Source: Rubinisphaera italica (lineage in GTDB: Bacteria > Planctomycetota > Planctomycetia > Planctomycetales > Planctomycetaceae). Taken from it: a stretch of DNA of 64,000 nt. Under the pieces are notes generated by a model, which did not search any database, was not told the DNA's origin, and was given only the letters and a program-made list of their open reading frames with translations. Location: NCBI RefSeq assembly GCF_007859715.1, contig NZ_SJPG01000001.1:1948728-2012727 (forward strand). Reading direction: 5' to 3'. Both the position numbers and the translations under genes were made by a program. Shown in pieces: positions 52,697-61,911 of this stretch. Each line of letters begins with the position of its first letter. The first letter of the stretch is position 1.

Positions 52697-52941
52697 GTGC
52701 ATGCGGATGCCAACCAGAGTTTCGAGCAATATCTGCTCCAACTGACCGAACTGGAAGTGGCAGCCCGCTCCTCGAATGCTCTGAACAATCGCATCAAACA
52801 GGCCCAGTTTCCGGTCGAGAAGGATCTGGACAACTACGACTTCTCGGCAATCCGCTCGATCAGCAAACAGAAAATTGTGGAACTGTCCCGTTGTGAGTGG
52901 GTCCGCAATTCTTCCAATGTCTGCCTGCTGGGACAGCCGGG
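52697..52941 (+). mobile_element. IS21-family istB ATPase scrap
   Basis: The plus frame encodes EQYLLQLTELEVAARSSNAL, RIKQAQFPVEKDLDNYDFSA, KQKIVELSRCEWVRNSSNVC and LLGQPG. This is the N-terminus of the IS21 helper ATPase IstB up to the edge of its Walker A motif, where the sequence switches to another gene. The rest of the element, including istA and both ends, is absent. It lies between two truncated host genes. Confidence 0.8.
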
Positions 52942-53229
52942 AATGGTCGCAGCAACGGGTATGAACGTCGTCCCGCCGCTCCACAAAACGGGAACGGCCA
53001 TCGTCGTAGCGGAGATGACAGTGGTTTCACCCCGGCGAGCAACAAACAGATCTCATTTCTGACAAATCTTGCCAAACGGCAGGGATTGACCACACCACAA
53101 CTCCGCCAGCGAGTGGCGGAAATCGTGGGACGGGATGTCGATCTTTATGACCTGTCCAAAGCCGAAGCGGGCATCGTTTTAGATGAACTGACCGCCGATA
53201 ACAACGCTTCTACCTCACGTCGTCGGTAG
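52942..53229 (+). pseudogene. C-terminal fragment of a plasmid-type DNA-binding or annealing protein
   Basis: After a Gly/Asn/Arg-rich linker comes the domain NKQISFLTNLAKRQGL, then LRQRVAEIVGRDVDLYDLSK, then AGIVLDEL. A short helical module of this pattern often ends single-strand annealing or ssDNA-handling proteins of phages and plasmids. The N-terminus was replaced by the istB scrap at 52941. It precedes a small gene by 11 bp. Confidence 0.55.
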
Positions 53230-53240
53230 GAGGTTTCTCA

Positions 53241-53462
53241 ATGGACCCGCAACAAACCTGGGGAGAGATGCTCGATGCTTTCGCAGCCGGTGATCTTGAA
53301 GCCGCTGCGGTTGCTGCCGAAGTACTTATGGATTGGCTCAAACGTGGTGGCTTTCCACCCCAGCCGCTCACTCGCGTTCTGTCCGACGACTGGGATCGAC
53401 TCATCTGTGAGTTCATCTGTGGTCAAGTTTTCGAAGCATTCCAGAATCAGGAGATCGAATGA
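53241..53462 (+). CDS. Hypothetical protein, 73 residues
   Basis: The ATG at 53241 has a TAGGAGG ribosome site. A small acidic helical protein (WGEMLDAFAAGDLEAAAVAA, FPPQPLTRVLSDDWDRLICE). It overlaps the following nuclease gene by 4 bp, so it may be its partner. No family recognised. Confidence 0.6.
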   Translation: MDPQQTWGEMLDAFAAGDLEAAAVAAEVLMDWLKRGGFPPQPLTRVLSDDWDRLICEFICGQVFEAFQNQEIE

Positions 53463-54304
53463 TAAAAAATGAGTCTCGAAAACACTGGAGCTACAGTGCG
53501 ATCAATCAATATCTCCGCTGTCCTCTCCAATACTATTTTCAACGAATCCTCAAACTCCCTCAGCCATCAGTCGGAAGCGGCTTGGTTCTTGGCTCTTCCG
53601 TGCATCATGCACTGGCTGTTTACCATGGCTACTTGAAAGAAAACAAGGAGCCCGTGGAGCAGCAGATTCAACAGGAGTATCTGGAAACCTGGCTATTGAA
53701 AGAGAAAGAACAAATAGTTGAATACAAAGCGAAAGAATCGCGAGACGATTTACTCGAACTTGGAATGGAGTTAGTGAAACTCTACATGGCCGAGCAGCCA
53801 CCACAGGAAATCGTAGCGATCGAACAACGATTTCTGATCCCCCTACACAACAGCGAAGGAGAGTACCTGGAAACTCCACTGCTCGCATTCACGGACCTGA
53901 TCACGAAAGAAGCAGATATTCTGAAGGTGACGGAGTTCAAAACTTCGGGACGATCTTACGGGGAGTTCGAAGTCGAGACCTCAATGCAAGCCACATGTTA
54001 TGTGAATGCGGTCATTGAGACCATTGGTGAAATGCCATCCGTCGAATACGCCGTTCTCGTCAAAACCAAAACCCCCAAGCTTCAACGATTGAAAACTGCC
54101 CGAACGGAGTATGACCTCGGACGACTAGGTGATTTAATTCAAAACGTAGAGAAAGCGGTTAATAATCAAATCTTTTATCCAATTGAGAGTCCGCTGAATT
54201 GCTCAACCTGTGGATACAGGCAACAGTGTCGGGAATGGAAGCCTGCTGGAACAACAGCTCACCAGAATATTGAAATTCACGAATTGAACGGAGCTGGAGC
54301 ATGA
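53459..54304 (+). CDS. Cas4/AddB-like PD-(D/E)XK nuclease with Fe-S cluster
   Basis: A 281-residue RecB-family nuclease. It has the four cluster Cys: Cys21 in LRCPLQYYF and Cys248, 251 and 257 in NCSTCGYRQQC. His49 is in GSSVHHALA, Asp146 in FTDLITK, and the ExK motif in EFKTSGR (Glu159, Lys161), with the Gln motif in MQATCYV. Such proteins trim or cleave single strands in phage, plasmid and CRISPR settings. No Cas1/Cas2 is near, so it is not a CRISPR gene here; recombination or host-defence use is inferred. Confidence 0.82.
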   Translation: MIKNESRKHWSYSAINQYLRCPLQYYFQRILKLPQPSVGSGLVLGSSVHHALAVYHGYLKENKEPVEQQIQQEYLETWLLKEKEQIVEYKAKESRDDLLELGMELVKLYMAEQPPQEIVAIEQRFLIPLHNSEGEYLETPLLAFTDLITKEADILKVTEFKTSGRSYGEFEVETSMQATCYVNAVIETIGEMPSVEYAVLVKTKTPKLQRLKTARTEYDLGRLGDLIQNVEKAVNNQIFYPIESPLNCSTCGYRQQCREWKPAGTTAHQNIEIHELNGAGA

Positions 54305-54357
54305 TGACGTAATTCGTCGTAAAATATACTTCGACTGATTGCAGGCAAATGTGAAAG

Positions 54358-54654
54358 TTAGTCGTCGCGTCTGTTGTAATAGTTTACCCGATTGCCTTTT
54401 TCCACTACTGAATTCTTAATCCAATCCTCTCGTAGATGTTCTCTCATGATGATCCCAAATACCTGTGCAGACAATCCCTCACAGTATTTTGAAAACTCTT
54501 GATGCTCGGGAAGAATTTTTGAACCTGCTTGATCGCTTCTCACTACAGTTAAATTCTCCACATGTTTATCGATAGCCTTCTCAATGGCTTGCAGTAAATC
54601 CTTTCTTTCAGAACTCAAATCATTAAAACGCTTCATTGCTGCTGGATAACTCAC
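54358..54654 (-). CDS. Hypothetical protein, 98 residues
   Basis: Helical, charged, no family known (FNDLSSERKDLLQAIEKAID, LREDWIKNSV). It is oriented against its neighbours and might be a regulator or antitoxin-like protein; that is a guess. Confidence 0.5.
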   Translation of the reverse strand: MSYPAAMKRFNDLSSERKDLLQAIEKAIDKHVENLTVVRSDQAGSKILPEHQEFSKYCEGLSAQVFGIIMREHLREDWIKNSVVEKGNRVNYYNRRDD

Positions 54655-54755
54655 GAAAACACTCCGGATAGAAAGTCAATTGAAACACCAAGTTTGACGA
54701 TGAGCACAGATACAATACGTAATCATATATTATCAAAACGGAAGGGTGAACTTAA

Positions 54756-55529
54756 ATGCTGACGGAACTCGGTGGCAAATCCGGCTGTCTCTGTGAACCG
54801 GCTAAGAAAGGAGAACTTCGATGCCCGTTGATTATTCGCCCAACCAGTGAAGACGTCGTAACCGGGAACCTGTTCGGAACGCTGAAAGCTATCAATCCCC
54901 GTTGGTGGCTGAAAGACCTGCTCAATCAGGCCCTGGGAGAAGAACGGTTCCGGCGACAAGTCTACCGGAACTTGAGGATCGAACTCTGGGAAAAACAACG
55001 CCGCTATCCTCGGCAACATCTGAAGTGGAATGAAGGTTCTACGGAAGTGGATGTCGTAATAACCTGGGAAAATCCCAAGACCACGGTCTTCATTGAGATG
55101 AAATATGGCTCGAAACTTTCTTCCATAACGACTCACAACAATGGCTCCTCAGGATATCCATCCGACCAACTGATTCGGAATGCCCGTGTCGGTCTTCGAG
55201 AAAACGGCTGGTTTCAGGAAGACGTATTGTTCAACGGAGAACGGCGAGACTTCGTCCTGATCTTACTAACACCTACAACTGGTAATTCCTTGGTCCAGAA
55301 ATACCGGGACCCAAGCCAACTCAAATCTTCCATTCCGGACGGCAAACGTCTTCACGATCTGCCTGGTCTCCCATTTATCGGAGAGTTGGGTTATCTGGAT
55401 GTCATCAATATTTTGAGGCAACAACGACGATGGTTCTCCAAACCGGAACGGACATTGATTGACGACCTTGATCATTACTTAGAATTCAAAGTCAGCCAAT
55501 TGGGGCGGGGAAATGGACAGAGTCATTGA
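54756..55529 (+). CDS. Probable PD-(D/E)XK nuclease-like protein
   Basis: The 257-residue product has the central motif STEVDVVITWENPKTTVFIEMKYGS: Asp followed after a strand by Glu-x-Lys, the nuclease triad of restriction-like proteins. It continues with a helix (DQLIRNARVGLRENGWF) and strand (RRDFVLILLTP). The first residues before FGTLKAINPRWWLKDLLNQ are untypical, so a later start is possible. Likely a DNA-cutting enzyme or decoy in the conflict island. No partner gene is obvious. Confidence 0.6.
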   Translation: MLTELGGKSGCLCEPAKKGELRCPLIIRPTSEDVVTGNLFGTLKAINPRWWLKDLLNQALGEERFRRQVYRNLRIELWEKQRRYPRQHLKWNEGSTEVDVVITWENPKTTVFIEMKYGSKLSSITTHNNGSSGYPSDQLIRNARVGLRENGWFQEDVLFNGERRDFVLILLTPTTGNSLVQKYRDPSQLKSSIPDGKRLHDLPGLPFIGELGYLDVINILRQQRRWFSKPERTLIDDLDHYLEFKVSQLGRGNGQSH

Positions 55530-55547
55530 AACGGGAAAATCATTTCA

Positions 55548-56084
55548 CTATCGATTCAGAATTTTAGCTGTGATAACCGAGACGTTGTTCTCGTAATCTG
55601 ACTTCGCCAAGTCTGAAAGTTTATTTTTGATATCCTTTGGTGCCCAAAAAAGCCAGCCTTGAGATTCCATCCAATTCCTGATTTTCTCTTCTCCTCCATG
55701 AACCTTCCCCGCTGCTAACCCCAGGATGAGTTTTGTATCCTGATTGATCATTCCAGCCGCGACCAGATTTCTCCGGAGTCTGGAAAATGTAATCTCTCGA
55801 TATCGAACGCATGTAAACAGCTTGTATTTGCCAGTTGGAGTATCGTGAATCTCCGTCAATCGATTGAAACGGACACCGGGAGAATCGAGATATGACTTGA
55901 CTTCCATGACCAGCAATTCATTCCGGGCAAAATCAAGCCCTAACACATCGATCTCGGGCCGTGGCATGTTTGGTTTACCTATCTGCGTTTTCTCCTCTTT
56001 CGTCAGACAGACTTTGAAGGATTGGCGAACCCAATAGTTTTCTTTTTCCATCAGCGTAGAAATAACAGTTTCAAATTGATCCAT
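55548..56084 (-). CDS. Probable PD-(D/E)XK nuclease-like protein
   Basis: The start at 56084 (MDQFETVISTLMEK) is natural; the frame upstream is not. At about residues 50-70 the motif MPRPEIDVLGLDFARNELLV is followed by MEVKSYLDSPG: Asp and Glu-x-Lys on neighbouring strands. The rest is helical with a beta strand (LILGLAAGKVH). It is 178 residues, shorter than a full restriction enzyme. It converges on the 54756 gene with an 18-bp gap. Confidence 0.55.
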   Translation of the reverse strand: MDQFETVISTLMEKENYWVRQSFKVCLTKEEKTQIGKPNMPRPEIDVLGLDFARNELLVMEVKSYLDSPGVRFNRLTEIHDTPTGKYKLFTCVRYREITFSRLRRNLVAAGMINQDTKLILGLAAGKVHGGEEKIRNWMESQGWLFWAPKDIKNKLSDLAKSDYENNVSVITAKILNR

Positions 56085-56206
56085 CGTAAAGGCTCCGAAA
56101 ACGCAAATTAGTAGTCTCTTCGAAATTCCTGTCTGAAGAAGAGTCAATGTCCATTATCGCCGGGTATATAGCTTATAACCCGTTCTTTTAATACAGGAGA
56201 TCAGAA

Positions 56207-56446
56207 GTGAAGTGCAAACAAAAGCAGCAACCCGTCCATGAAATCCGTCTCGGAGCAGTCAAGGCCGCCATCTGGGAGAACGAAACCTCTGCCGGTTTGC
56301 GGCACAATGTGACTATCAGCCGTCTTTATAAGGACGGGGATGAATGGCGAAACACCGACTCTTTCGGACGTGATGACCTCCCGCTCGTCGCTAAAGTGGT
56401 TGATCAGGCTCATAGCTGGATTTTCGAGTTGGGAGCAACCAGCTGA
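56207..56446 (+). CDS. Plasmid-associated small protein
   Basis: A 79-residue protein matching a widespread planctomycete plasmid/ICE family: VHEIRLGAVKAAIWENETSA, then VTISRLYKDGDEWRNTDSFG, then RDDLPLVAKVVDQAHSWIFE. Function unknown, but it marks mobile plasmid-like DNA, as does the gene at 36299. Followed by the HTH regulator gene. Confidence 0.7.
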   Translation: MKCKQKQQPVHEIRLGAVKAAIWENETSAGLRHNVTISRLYKDGDEWRNTDSFGRDDLPLVAKVVDQAHSWIFELGATS

Positions 56447-56509
56447 CCCTCCCATGACACACAACTGTGTCAGACTGATGAAAACTCTATCTGTGAAAGA
56501 CTCAACGGC

Positions 56510-57473
56510 ATGGCCAAAAAGAAAGCCTCACGAAAGAAACCTCCAGGGCCCGAGGTGCCGCGACGTCCAGACCGGGATCGACGTGTTCGGCAAAGTGAGA
56601 GAATGGCTCGGGTACTCTCCGTCCTGTACCTGATTCAATCACAAGGACGATACAACACTCGTGCCATTGCGGAAGAACTCGAAGTCTCAGAGCGAACCGT
56701 CTTTCGGGATCTGGAAGTTCTCGAATTCAGTGGTGTCCCCTGGTTTTTTGACGCGCAGGATCAGTGTTATCGAGTCAGACCAGATTATCGATTCCCCACG
56801 TTGGCACTCACAGAAGAAGAAGCCATCAGCCAAGCGATGGCCACCACACTCTCAAAGGCACCAAGCTTAAGTGTTGGGAATAAAGTCGCATCAGTGACTC
56901 GCAAGCTGACGGCTACATCTAAAGAAGAGATCAAGGAGATCCTGGCCGATGCCGCCGAAATTATGCAGGTTTTCGATTTAAAATTTGTCGACCACAGCAA
57001 ACATCATTTGACCATCAACACCGTGCAACATGCCTTGCTGGCAGGGAAACAGCTGACGGGGGTTTACGAAAGCCCATATGAAGAATCACCGGTTAAATTA
57101 GTGATCCATCCATACCGTCTTTGCCTCATCAAAAGAGCCTGGTACATCATTGGTCATCTGGAGGGGGAAGGGGAAGCCAAGACACTCCGGGTGGCTCGGT
57201 TCAAGAGCCTGAGAATGCTCGATCTTCAGGCAAACGTTCCAGAAGACTTCAATCTTCGAGAACACTTCGGCAATGCATGGTCGGTCTATCGCGGAGAGAC
57301 CAGCTACGACATTGAACTGCGATTTGAATCGGAAGCTTCAAGTATCGTCACGGAAACCCAGTGGCACCACACCCAGCAGGTAACAAAACATCGTGACGGC
57401 TCTGTCACTATGAAATTTACGGTTGATGGTCTCAATGAAATCCTACGATGGATTTTGAGCTGGTCTGGAACTG
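56510..57473 (+). pseudogene. WYL-domain transcription regulator, split by IS30 copy 2
   Basis: The N-terminal winged helix (RMARVLSVLYLIQSQGRYNT, RAIAEELEVSERTVFRDLEV) is followed by GVPWFFD and the WYL domain (residues about 180-310: LVIHPYRLCLIKRAWYIIGH, with a RAWYIIG box in place of Trp-Tyr-Leu). Removing IS30 and one CTG restores the tail WSGTVRVIAPKELRDMYCQS, ending at the TGA at 58657-58659. The native gene is thus 56510..58659 minus the insertion. WYL regulators often sense nucleotide signals in phage-defence islands. In the present form about 30 C-terminal residues are lost. Confidence 0.88.
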
Positions 57474-58573
57474 GGTGGATTCAATTTTGAAATGCACGGG
57501 TTGATGGAAAAAGAGTGACATTCGTGAGATGGTTTGTTTTGACCAAACGACCATCAATCCTACTAAGAAGAAATCACGAATGTCACACACGCATCTTACT
57601 GCTGAGGAACGTGATTCCATAGCGCACATGCACGCCCTGGGACACTCTCGAATAGAAATTGCGCGCGAGTTATCCCGAGACCCCAGCACGATCTCCCGAG
57701 AACTGCGGCGGAATTCGGATGCGACCGGGAAGTATTTCGCCGGGAAAGCCGACCGCAAAGCGCGACGGCGTCGACAACTCTGCAAACTCCCCTGGAAACT
57801 CAACCACGCTCCGCTCAAAGAATTCCTGCTCGATAAGTTGTCTCTCAAGTGGTCGCCGGAACAGATTGCAGGTCAACTCTTGCGACTGCATCCTCGGGAG
57901 GCCAGAATGCGAATATCCATTGAGACGATTTACGCCTGGATCAAAGCAAACAAAAAGCAGGGCGGCAACATCTACAGGCAGCTGCGTCAATCGAGAAAGA
58001 AACGCCGCAAACGCTACGGCACAGGGATCTCCAGACGATGCGACCCGACCAAAAAGCCAATGGATCAGCGACCGGTTTCTGCACGCAATCGTTCGCGGAT
58101 CGGGCACTGGGAATCGGATACCATCGAGGGTCAAAAGGGGACCGGCTACATTGTCACGCATGTCGAACGCAAGACCGGCTATCTTGTGGCGAGCTATCTG
58201 CCGGACAAGAAAGCATCGACGTTGAACGCGGCTTCGGTGTTTGCGTTTGAGGGGTTGCCATCGTCATTGATTCGAACTTTGACGACGGACAACGGGAGTG
58301 AGTTTTCGGGTCATCGAGAGTTGGAGCAAGCCCTGCATTGTGCGATCTATTTTGCTCCGGCTCGCCAGCCGTGGCAACGCGGCCAGAATGAGAACACCAA
58401 CGGGCTTCTGCGGCAATACTTCCTGAAGGGGAGCGATTTCCGTAAACTGAAAGCCGAGGATATTCAAGCGGCTGTGATGGAGTTGAACAACCGGCCTCGC
58501 AAAAAGTACCAATTCAAATCACCACACGAACTGTTCGAACCCAAAACCCGTGCATTTCAAAATTGAATCCACC
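57474..58573 (+). mobile_element. IS30-family element, copy 2
   Basis: 1100 bp, same ends and content as copy 1, with a 3-bp CTG target duplication (57471-57473 and 58574-58576). It sits in the 3' end of the WYL regulator gene. Confidence 0.96.
57580..58566 (+). CDS. IS30-family transposase (copy 2)
   Basis: A 328-residue protein, the same as the copy 1 transposase at every residue compared, including the HTH and the D-D-E core (WESDTIEG, LTTDNGSEF, QNENTNGLLRQY). Both copies are intact, so either could supply transposase. Confidence 0.95.
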   Translation: MSHTHLTAEERDSIAHMHALGHSRIEIARELSRDPSTISRELRRNSDATGKYFAGKADRKARRRRQLCKLPWKLNHAPLKEFLLDKLSLKWSPEQIAGQLLRLHPREARMRISIETIYAWIKANKKQGGNIYRQLRQSRKKRRKRYGTGISRRCDPTKKPMDQRPVSARNRSRIGHWESDTIEGQKGTGYIVTHVERKTGYLVASYLPDKKASTLNAASVFAFEGLPSSLIRTLTTDNGSEFSGHRELEQALHCAIYFAPARQPWQRGQNENTNGLLRQYFLKGSDFRKLKAEDIQAAVMELNNRPRKKYQFKSPHELFEPKTRAFQN

Positions 58574-58890
58574 CTGTTCGCGTGATTGCTCCAAAGGAAC
58601 TCAGAGATATGTATTGTCAAAGTTTGAATGATGCCATATTGATGAATACCAACTACTGAAGACGAGCTATAATCCGCAGTCAGACATGTGAATATTGAGA
58701 CTATCGAGATCTTTTCATCTCATCCTGCAAAGATGGTTGATGGCAGGGATGTGGTAAAATCTTATCGTGTTCGGCTTCGGGCAGTGGACTGCGATGATCT
58801 TCAACACCGTAAAGTCGAAAAGTAGATCCCGTGAAATAGTCCAATTCTCCGAAGATGAGGATATACGAATAATGAGAGTTGAGTTTTAGA

Positions 58891-59274
58891 ATGACTGAGC
58901 AAGAAAAAGACCAGATACTCAAATTATTCAAAGAGTGCATTGTTGCCAATCCAGATCTGGAGTTCGGTCCTATCATTGAGGATGACTCTTGTGAATATAA
59001 GGGAATTTGGATCCAGGTCGCCGGGTATCAGGCTTATCTCGGAGCCAGCTACCAAGCAGCCATGCTCACGGCCCAGCTTTCGGACTGGTGGATTCCGAGT
59101 CGGGATGGAAACCTGCTGGATGATGACCGAGAATGGTTCGAAACACGTGCTATGATTGGAAATGATTGGGAACAACAAGAACTCCGCATGTTCAAACAAG
59201 AACGCAGAACTCGACTTGCCCTCAATATCGGTCTTGCCACTCGTGGCGATCTTAAAGATGAAAGGGAGAACTGA
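58891..59274 (+). CDS. Hypothetical protein, 127 residues
   Basis: The ATG at 58891 is preferred over the TTG at 58879. Acidic and helix-rich, with a Trp-rich middle (SDWWIPSRDGNLLDDDREWF). No family recognised. It lies 6 bp before the beta-CASP gene and may be its partner. Confidence 0.55.
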   Translation: MTEQEKDQILKLFKECIVANPDLEFGPIIEDDSCEYKGIWIQVAGYQAYLGASYQAAMLTAQLSDWWIPSRDGNLLDDDREWFETRAMIGNDWEQQELRMFKQERRTRLALNIGLATRGDLKDEREN

Positions 59275-59280
59275 GTCGAA

Positions 59281-60582
59281 ATGGAATTGACTATTCATAG
59301 AGGTAGCAGGGAGGTCGGCGGGAACTGCATTGAACTTCGCAGTGGAGAGACTCGAATTATTCTGGATGTTGGGATGCCTCTGTTTGATGAGAATCGTCAA
59401 CCTCTCAACACCTTTACATTACAACGTCAGACTACGGAAGAACTACAAAGGCAGGGGATACTTCCCCAAGTCGACGGACTCTTCGACGACGGATCTGCCC
59501 CTGACGCCATTCTTCTGTCTCATGCCCACATGGATCATACGGGGCTGTTAAAACACTCCAAAGATACTATTCCAATCTATGCCAGTTCAGGTTCCAGCAA
59601 GATGATGTTGGCCGGAAGTCTGTTCGCAGGGCAGGTCGAACTCCCAAGAGAACGGTTCCGGGAGATCAAACCGGAATCACCCATCACCATCGGGGACTTC
59701 ACAATCACTGGATACTCGGTCGATCACAGCATCTTTGGATGCCTGGCATTTCTGATTGAAGCGAACGGCAAGCGACTTCTCTACACGGGAGACCTTCGCA
59801 GTCATGGAAGGAAACCGGGCATGGGAAAACGACTGATCGAAGTCCTGAAGAACAAAACACCCGACGCAATGCTAATGGAAGGAACCCACTTTGGCTTCTC
59901 CGATGGCAACTTGGCCACCGAGTACAAACTCGAAGACGAAATCACCGAGTTAGTGAAGAATTGTGAAAGCCTAGTCTTGGCCTCTTTTAGCCCTCAGCAT
60001 ATCGACAGGCTGACATGTTTCATCCGAGCCACCAAGAATAGTGGACGAACCTTCGTGGCTGATGTCTACACTGCATTCATCATGCACCTGCTCAAGAATG
60101 AGATTTCACTCCCACAACCGAAACCCAAGGGCTTGGTCCGCGTGTACGTTCCCCATTTCCTGAAAGTGTCGATCCATAACAAAGGTAGAACGGCTCAGAT
60201 CGAACGATTCAGGGAAGCAGAAATTCAGCTGAAAGAAATCCGAGATGCTCCAGAGAAATTCCTGATGGTTTTCCGGGCTTCCATGCTGGATGACTTCGAC
60301 AGACTGTTCCCTGATCTGACAGCCTGTCTCTATTCGAGATGGTACGGATACTTGGAACAACCGGACTGGAAATCAACTCAGCATATTCTAGCGAAATCCA
60401 ACGGCAGCCTGCATAATGTCCATACCAGTGGTCACATGCTGTCGAAAGACATCGTCAGCTTCGTCAAAGAAATCGATCCGAAAATAATCATTCCGATCCA
60501 CACCTTTGAACCACAAGAATTTGGAAACCATTTTTCAAATGTCAAACAGCTGAAGGATGGTGAGCCATACCAGGTTAAGTGA
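59281..60582 (+). CDS. Metallo-beta-lactamase / beta-CASP protein, RNase J-like
   Basis: A 433-residue protein with a complete active site. It opens with REVGGNCIEL, then the zinc motif LLSHAHMDHTG, His in GYSVDHSIFG and Asp in LLYTGDLRSHG. The beta-CASP motifs follow: Glu in LMEGTHFG, His in NVHTSGHML and His in IIIPIHTFEPQEF. Beta-CASP proteins of this type process or degrade RNA (RNase J, CPSF) or open DNA ends (Artemis, SNM1). It is shorter than RNase J and lacks its C-terminal domain, so it is probably an island-specific ribonuclease or phosphoesterase. Function against phage nucleic acid is inference. Confidence 0.85.
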   Translation: MELTIHRGSREVGGNCIELRSGETRIILDVGMPLFDENRQPLNTFTLQRQTTEELQRQGILPQVDGLFDDGSAPDAILLSHAHMDHTGLLKHSKDTIPIYASSGSSKMMLAGSLFAGQVELPRERFREIKPESPITIGDFTITGYSVDHSIFGCLAFLIEANGKRLLYTGDLRSHGRKPGMGKRLIEVLKNKTPDAMLMEGTHFGFSDGNLATEYKLEDEITELVKNCESLVLASFSPQHIDRLTCFIRATKNSGRTFVADVYTAFIMHLLKNEISLPQPKPKGLVRVYVPHFLKVSIHNKGRTAQIERFREAEIQLKEIRDAPEKFLMVFRASMLDDFDRLFPDLTACLYSRWYGYLEQPDWKSTQHILAKSNGSLHNVHTSGHMLSKDIVSFVKEIDPKIIIPIHTFEPQEFGNHFSNVKQLKDGEPYQVK

Positions 60583-60600
60583 TCTCTAACAAACCCTATG

Positions 60601-61728
60601 TCACTCGACAACGTTCCAATCTGAAATCTCCCACTGATCTCCGTCTTTCTTAATCTTCCCCAGAATCATCCCTCTGAAGTACTCCTGAATCACAGGTATT
60701 GAAGTTGGCAATTGGACGAACCGAAGAGTCTGATCAAAATCCGCCTGAAAAGCTGGATCGTCACGATCCTCCACAAGCACCGCCAGCCAGTGACGTCCAG
60801 TACCAAATTCAGCCCCGTATATGGACTGAAACCGGTTCGCCTGATGTTCGCCAGCAACCGCTGATCCATAAAGCAGAATTTGCTGTAATGCCGACGAAGT
60901 CCAAGTGTCGCCGACCATCTTGAGTTCTGTCCACACGGGCAGACCGTTGTATCTAAATAACAGATCCACTGACAATCCACGAGTATCATTTTCCAGCTGG
61001 TTGTAGTAGAACTCAGCACCTGATATCCGCAAAGGGCGTAGAGCGTATGCCACATACTCCAGAAGTACTTCTTCTCCACTTACTGGGAGTCGAAAATTCT
61101 GTTGGAACCACTGCCGAAACCGTTCTCCCGATGGACCAAGATCTCCCTCTTGAACATTTTCCTGGATGAAATACTCACGCAACTGGGGAATCTGGACATA
61201 ACAAGTTGCAGCATTCGAGAAATTATTTAGCAGTTCCTGGCCAGCATTACTGACTTCGTTGCCGTCAAATAGGCGAAGACTTCGTGGATGATTCAGATAG
61301 GCATTATAGAGGTCTGTCTCAACAGGCAAGTCGTTGAGCAATGAGTCCGTGTACAGAAACTGATACAAGATAGACTGAAGCCTTTGCAGCGGTAGATCAT
61401 TGACAGGATCATCCTGACGAATCTGTCCCCAGGAAACGTTGCCTGCAGCGTCTTCGACAAAAGAAAAGTTTCTCACCCAATCAGCAAGCTCCGTCACGGA
61501 AAGCAAGACGGCGGGAGACAAGACTTGGAATGGAACCTCACCGCGGGGGAAAATTTGCAAACCATGTGATGGACTGTAATAGCTGCAATTTGGTGCTGCC
61601 AGATTGAGTCGTATTGCCTCAGGAGTTCCAGAGTCAAACAAGGCATTCAGCAAGACGTGCCGTCCCGTCCTCCCCTCAGCAGCGGCGACAAATTCCTGTT
61701 GTGTGTGTATCAGCGTCAATCGAGGCAT
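60601..61728 (-). CDS. Probable PD-(D/E)XK-domain protein, 375 residues
   Basis: The start at 61728 (MPRLTLIHTQQEF) has a CAGGAG ribosome site. The N-terminal 180 residues are an unknown domain; near residues 270-285 comes GLSVDLLFRYNGLPVWTELK, an Asp strand followed by Glu-x-Lys, the nuclease pattern. It may be an effector enzyme of the island. It converges on the beta-CASP gene. Confidence 0.55.
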   Translation of the reverse strand: MPRLTLIHTQQEFVAAAEGRTGRHVLLNALFDSGTPEAIRLNLAAPNCSYYSPSHGLQIFPRGEVPFQVLSPAVLLSVTELADWVRNFSFVEDAAGNVSWGQIRQDDPVNDLPLQRLQSILYQFLYTDSLLNDLPVETDLYNAYLNHPRSLRLFDGNEVSNAGQELLNNFSNAATCYVQIPQLREYFIQENVQEGDLGPSGERFRQWFQQNFRLPVSGEEVLLEYVAYALRPLRISGAEFYYNQLENDTRGLSVDLLFRYNGLPVWTELKMVGDTWTSSALQQILLYGSAVAGEHQANRFQSIYGAEFGTGRHWLAVLVEDRDDPAFQADFDQTLRFVQLPTSIPVIQEYFRGMILGKIKKDGDQWEISDWNVVE

Positions 61729-61911
61729 CTGGGGCTCCTGTCGAGTAGGTGAATAGTACAGATGGAATCCAGGCAGTGTACTCAACCGCAGTGTCAACAG
61801 AGGGTCAGTGTAGTTTCATAGAAGACACGACACTCTTAAATCTACCAGTCGTTATTTTGTCAGTTGTTGCACTGACCCACTGTAGGCAACTTTCCTTGTT
61901 CCAATTAAAGG

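Noticed and set aside
53459..54304. CRISPR-associated Cas4
   Set aside because: There is no repeat array, Cas1 or Cas2 in the window; the protein is better described as a Cas4/AddB-like nuclease of a mobile island.
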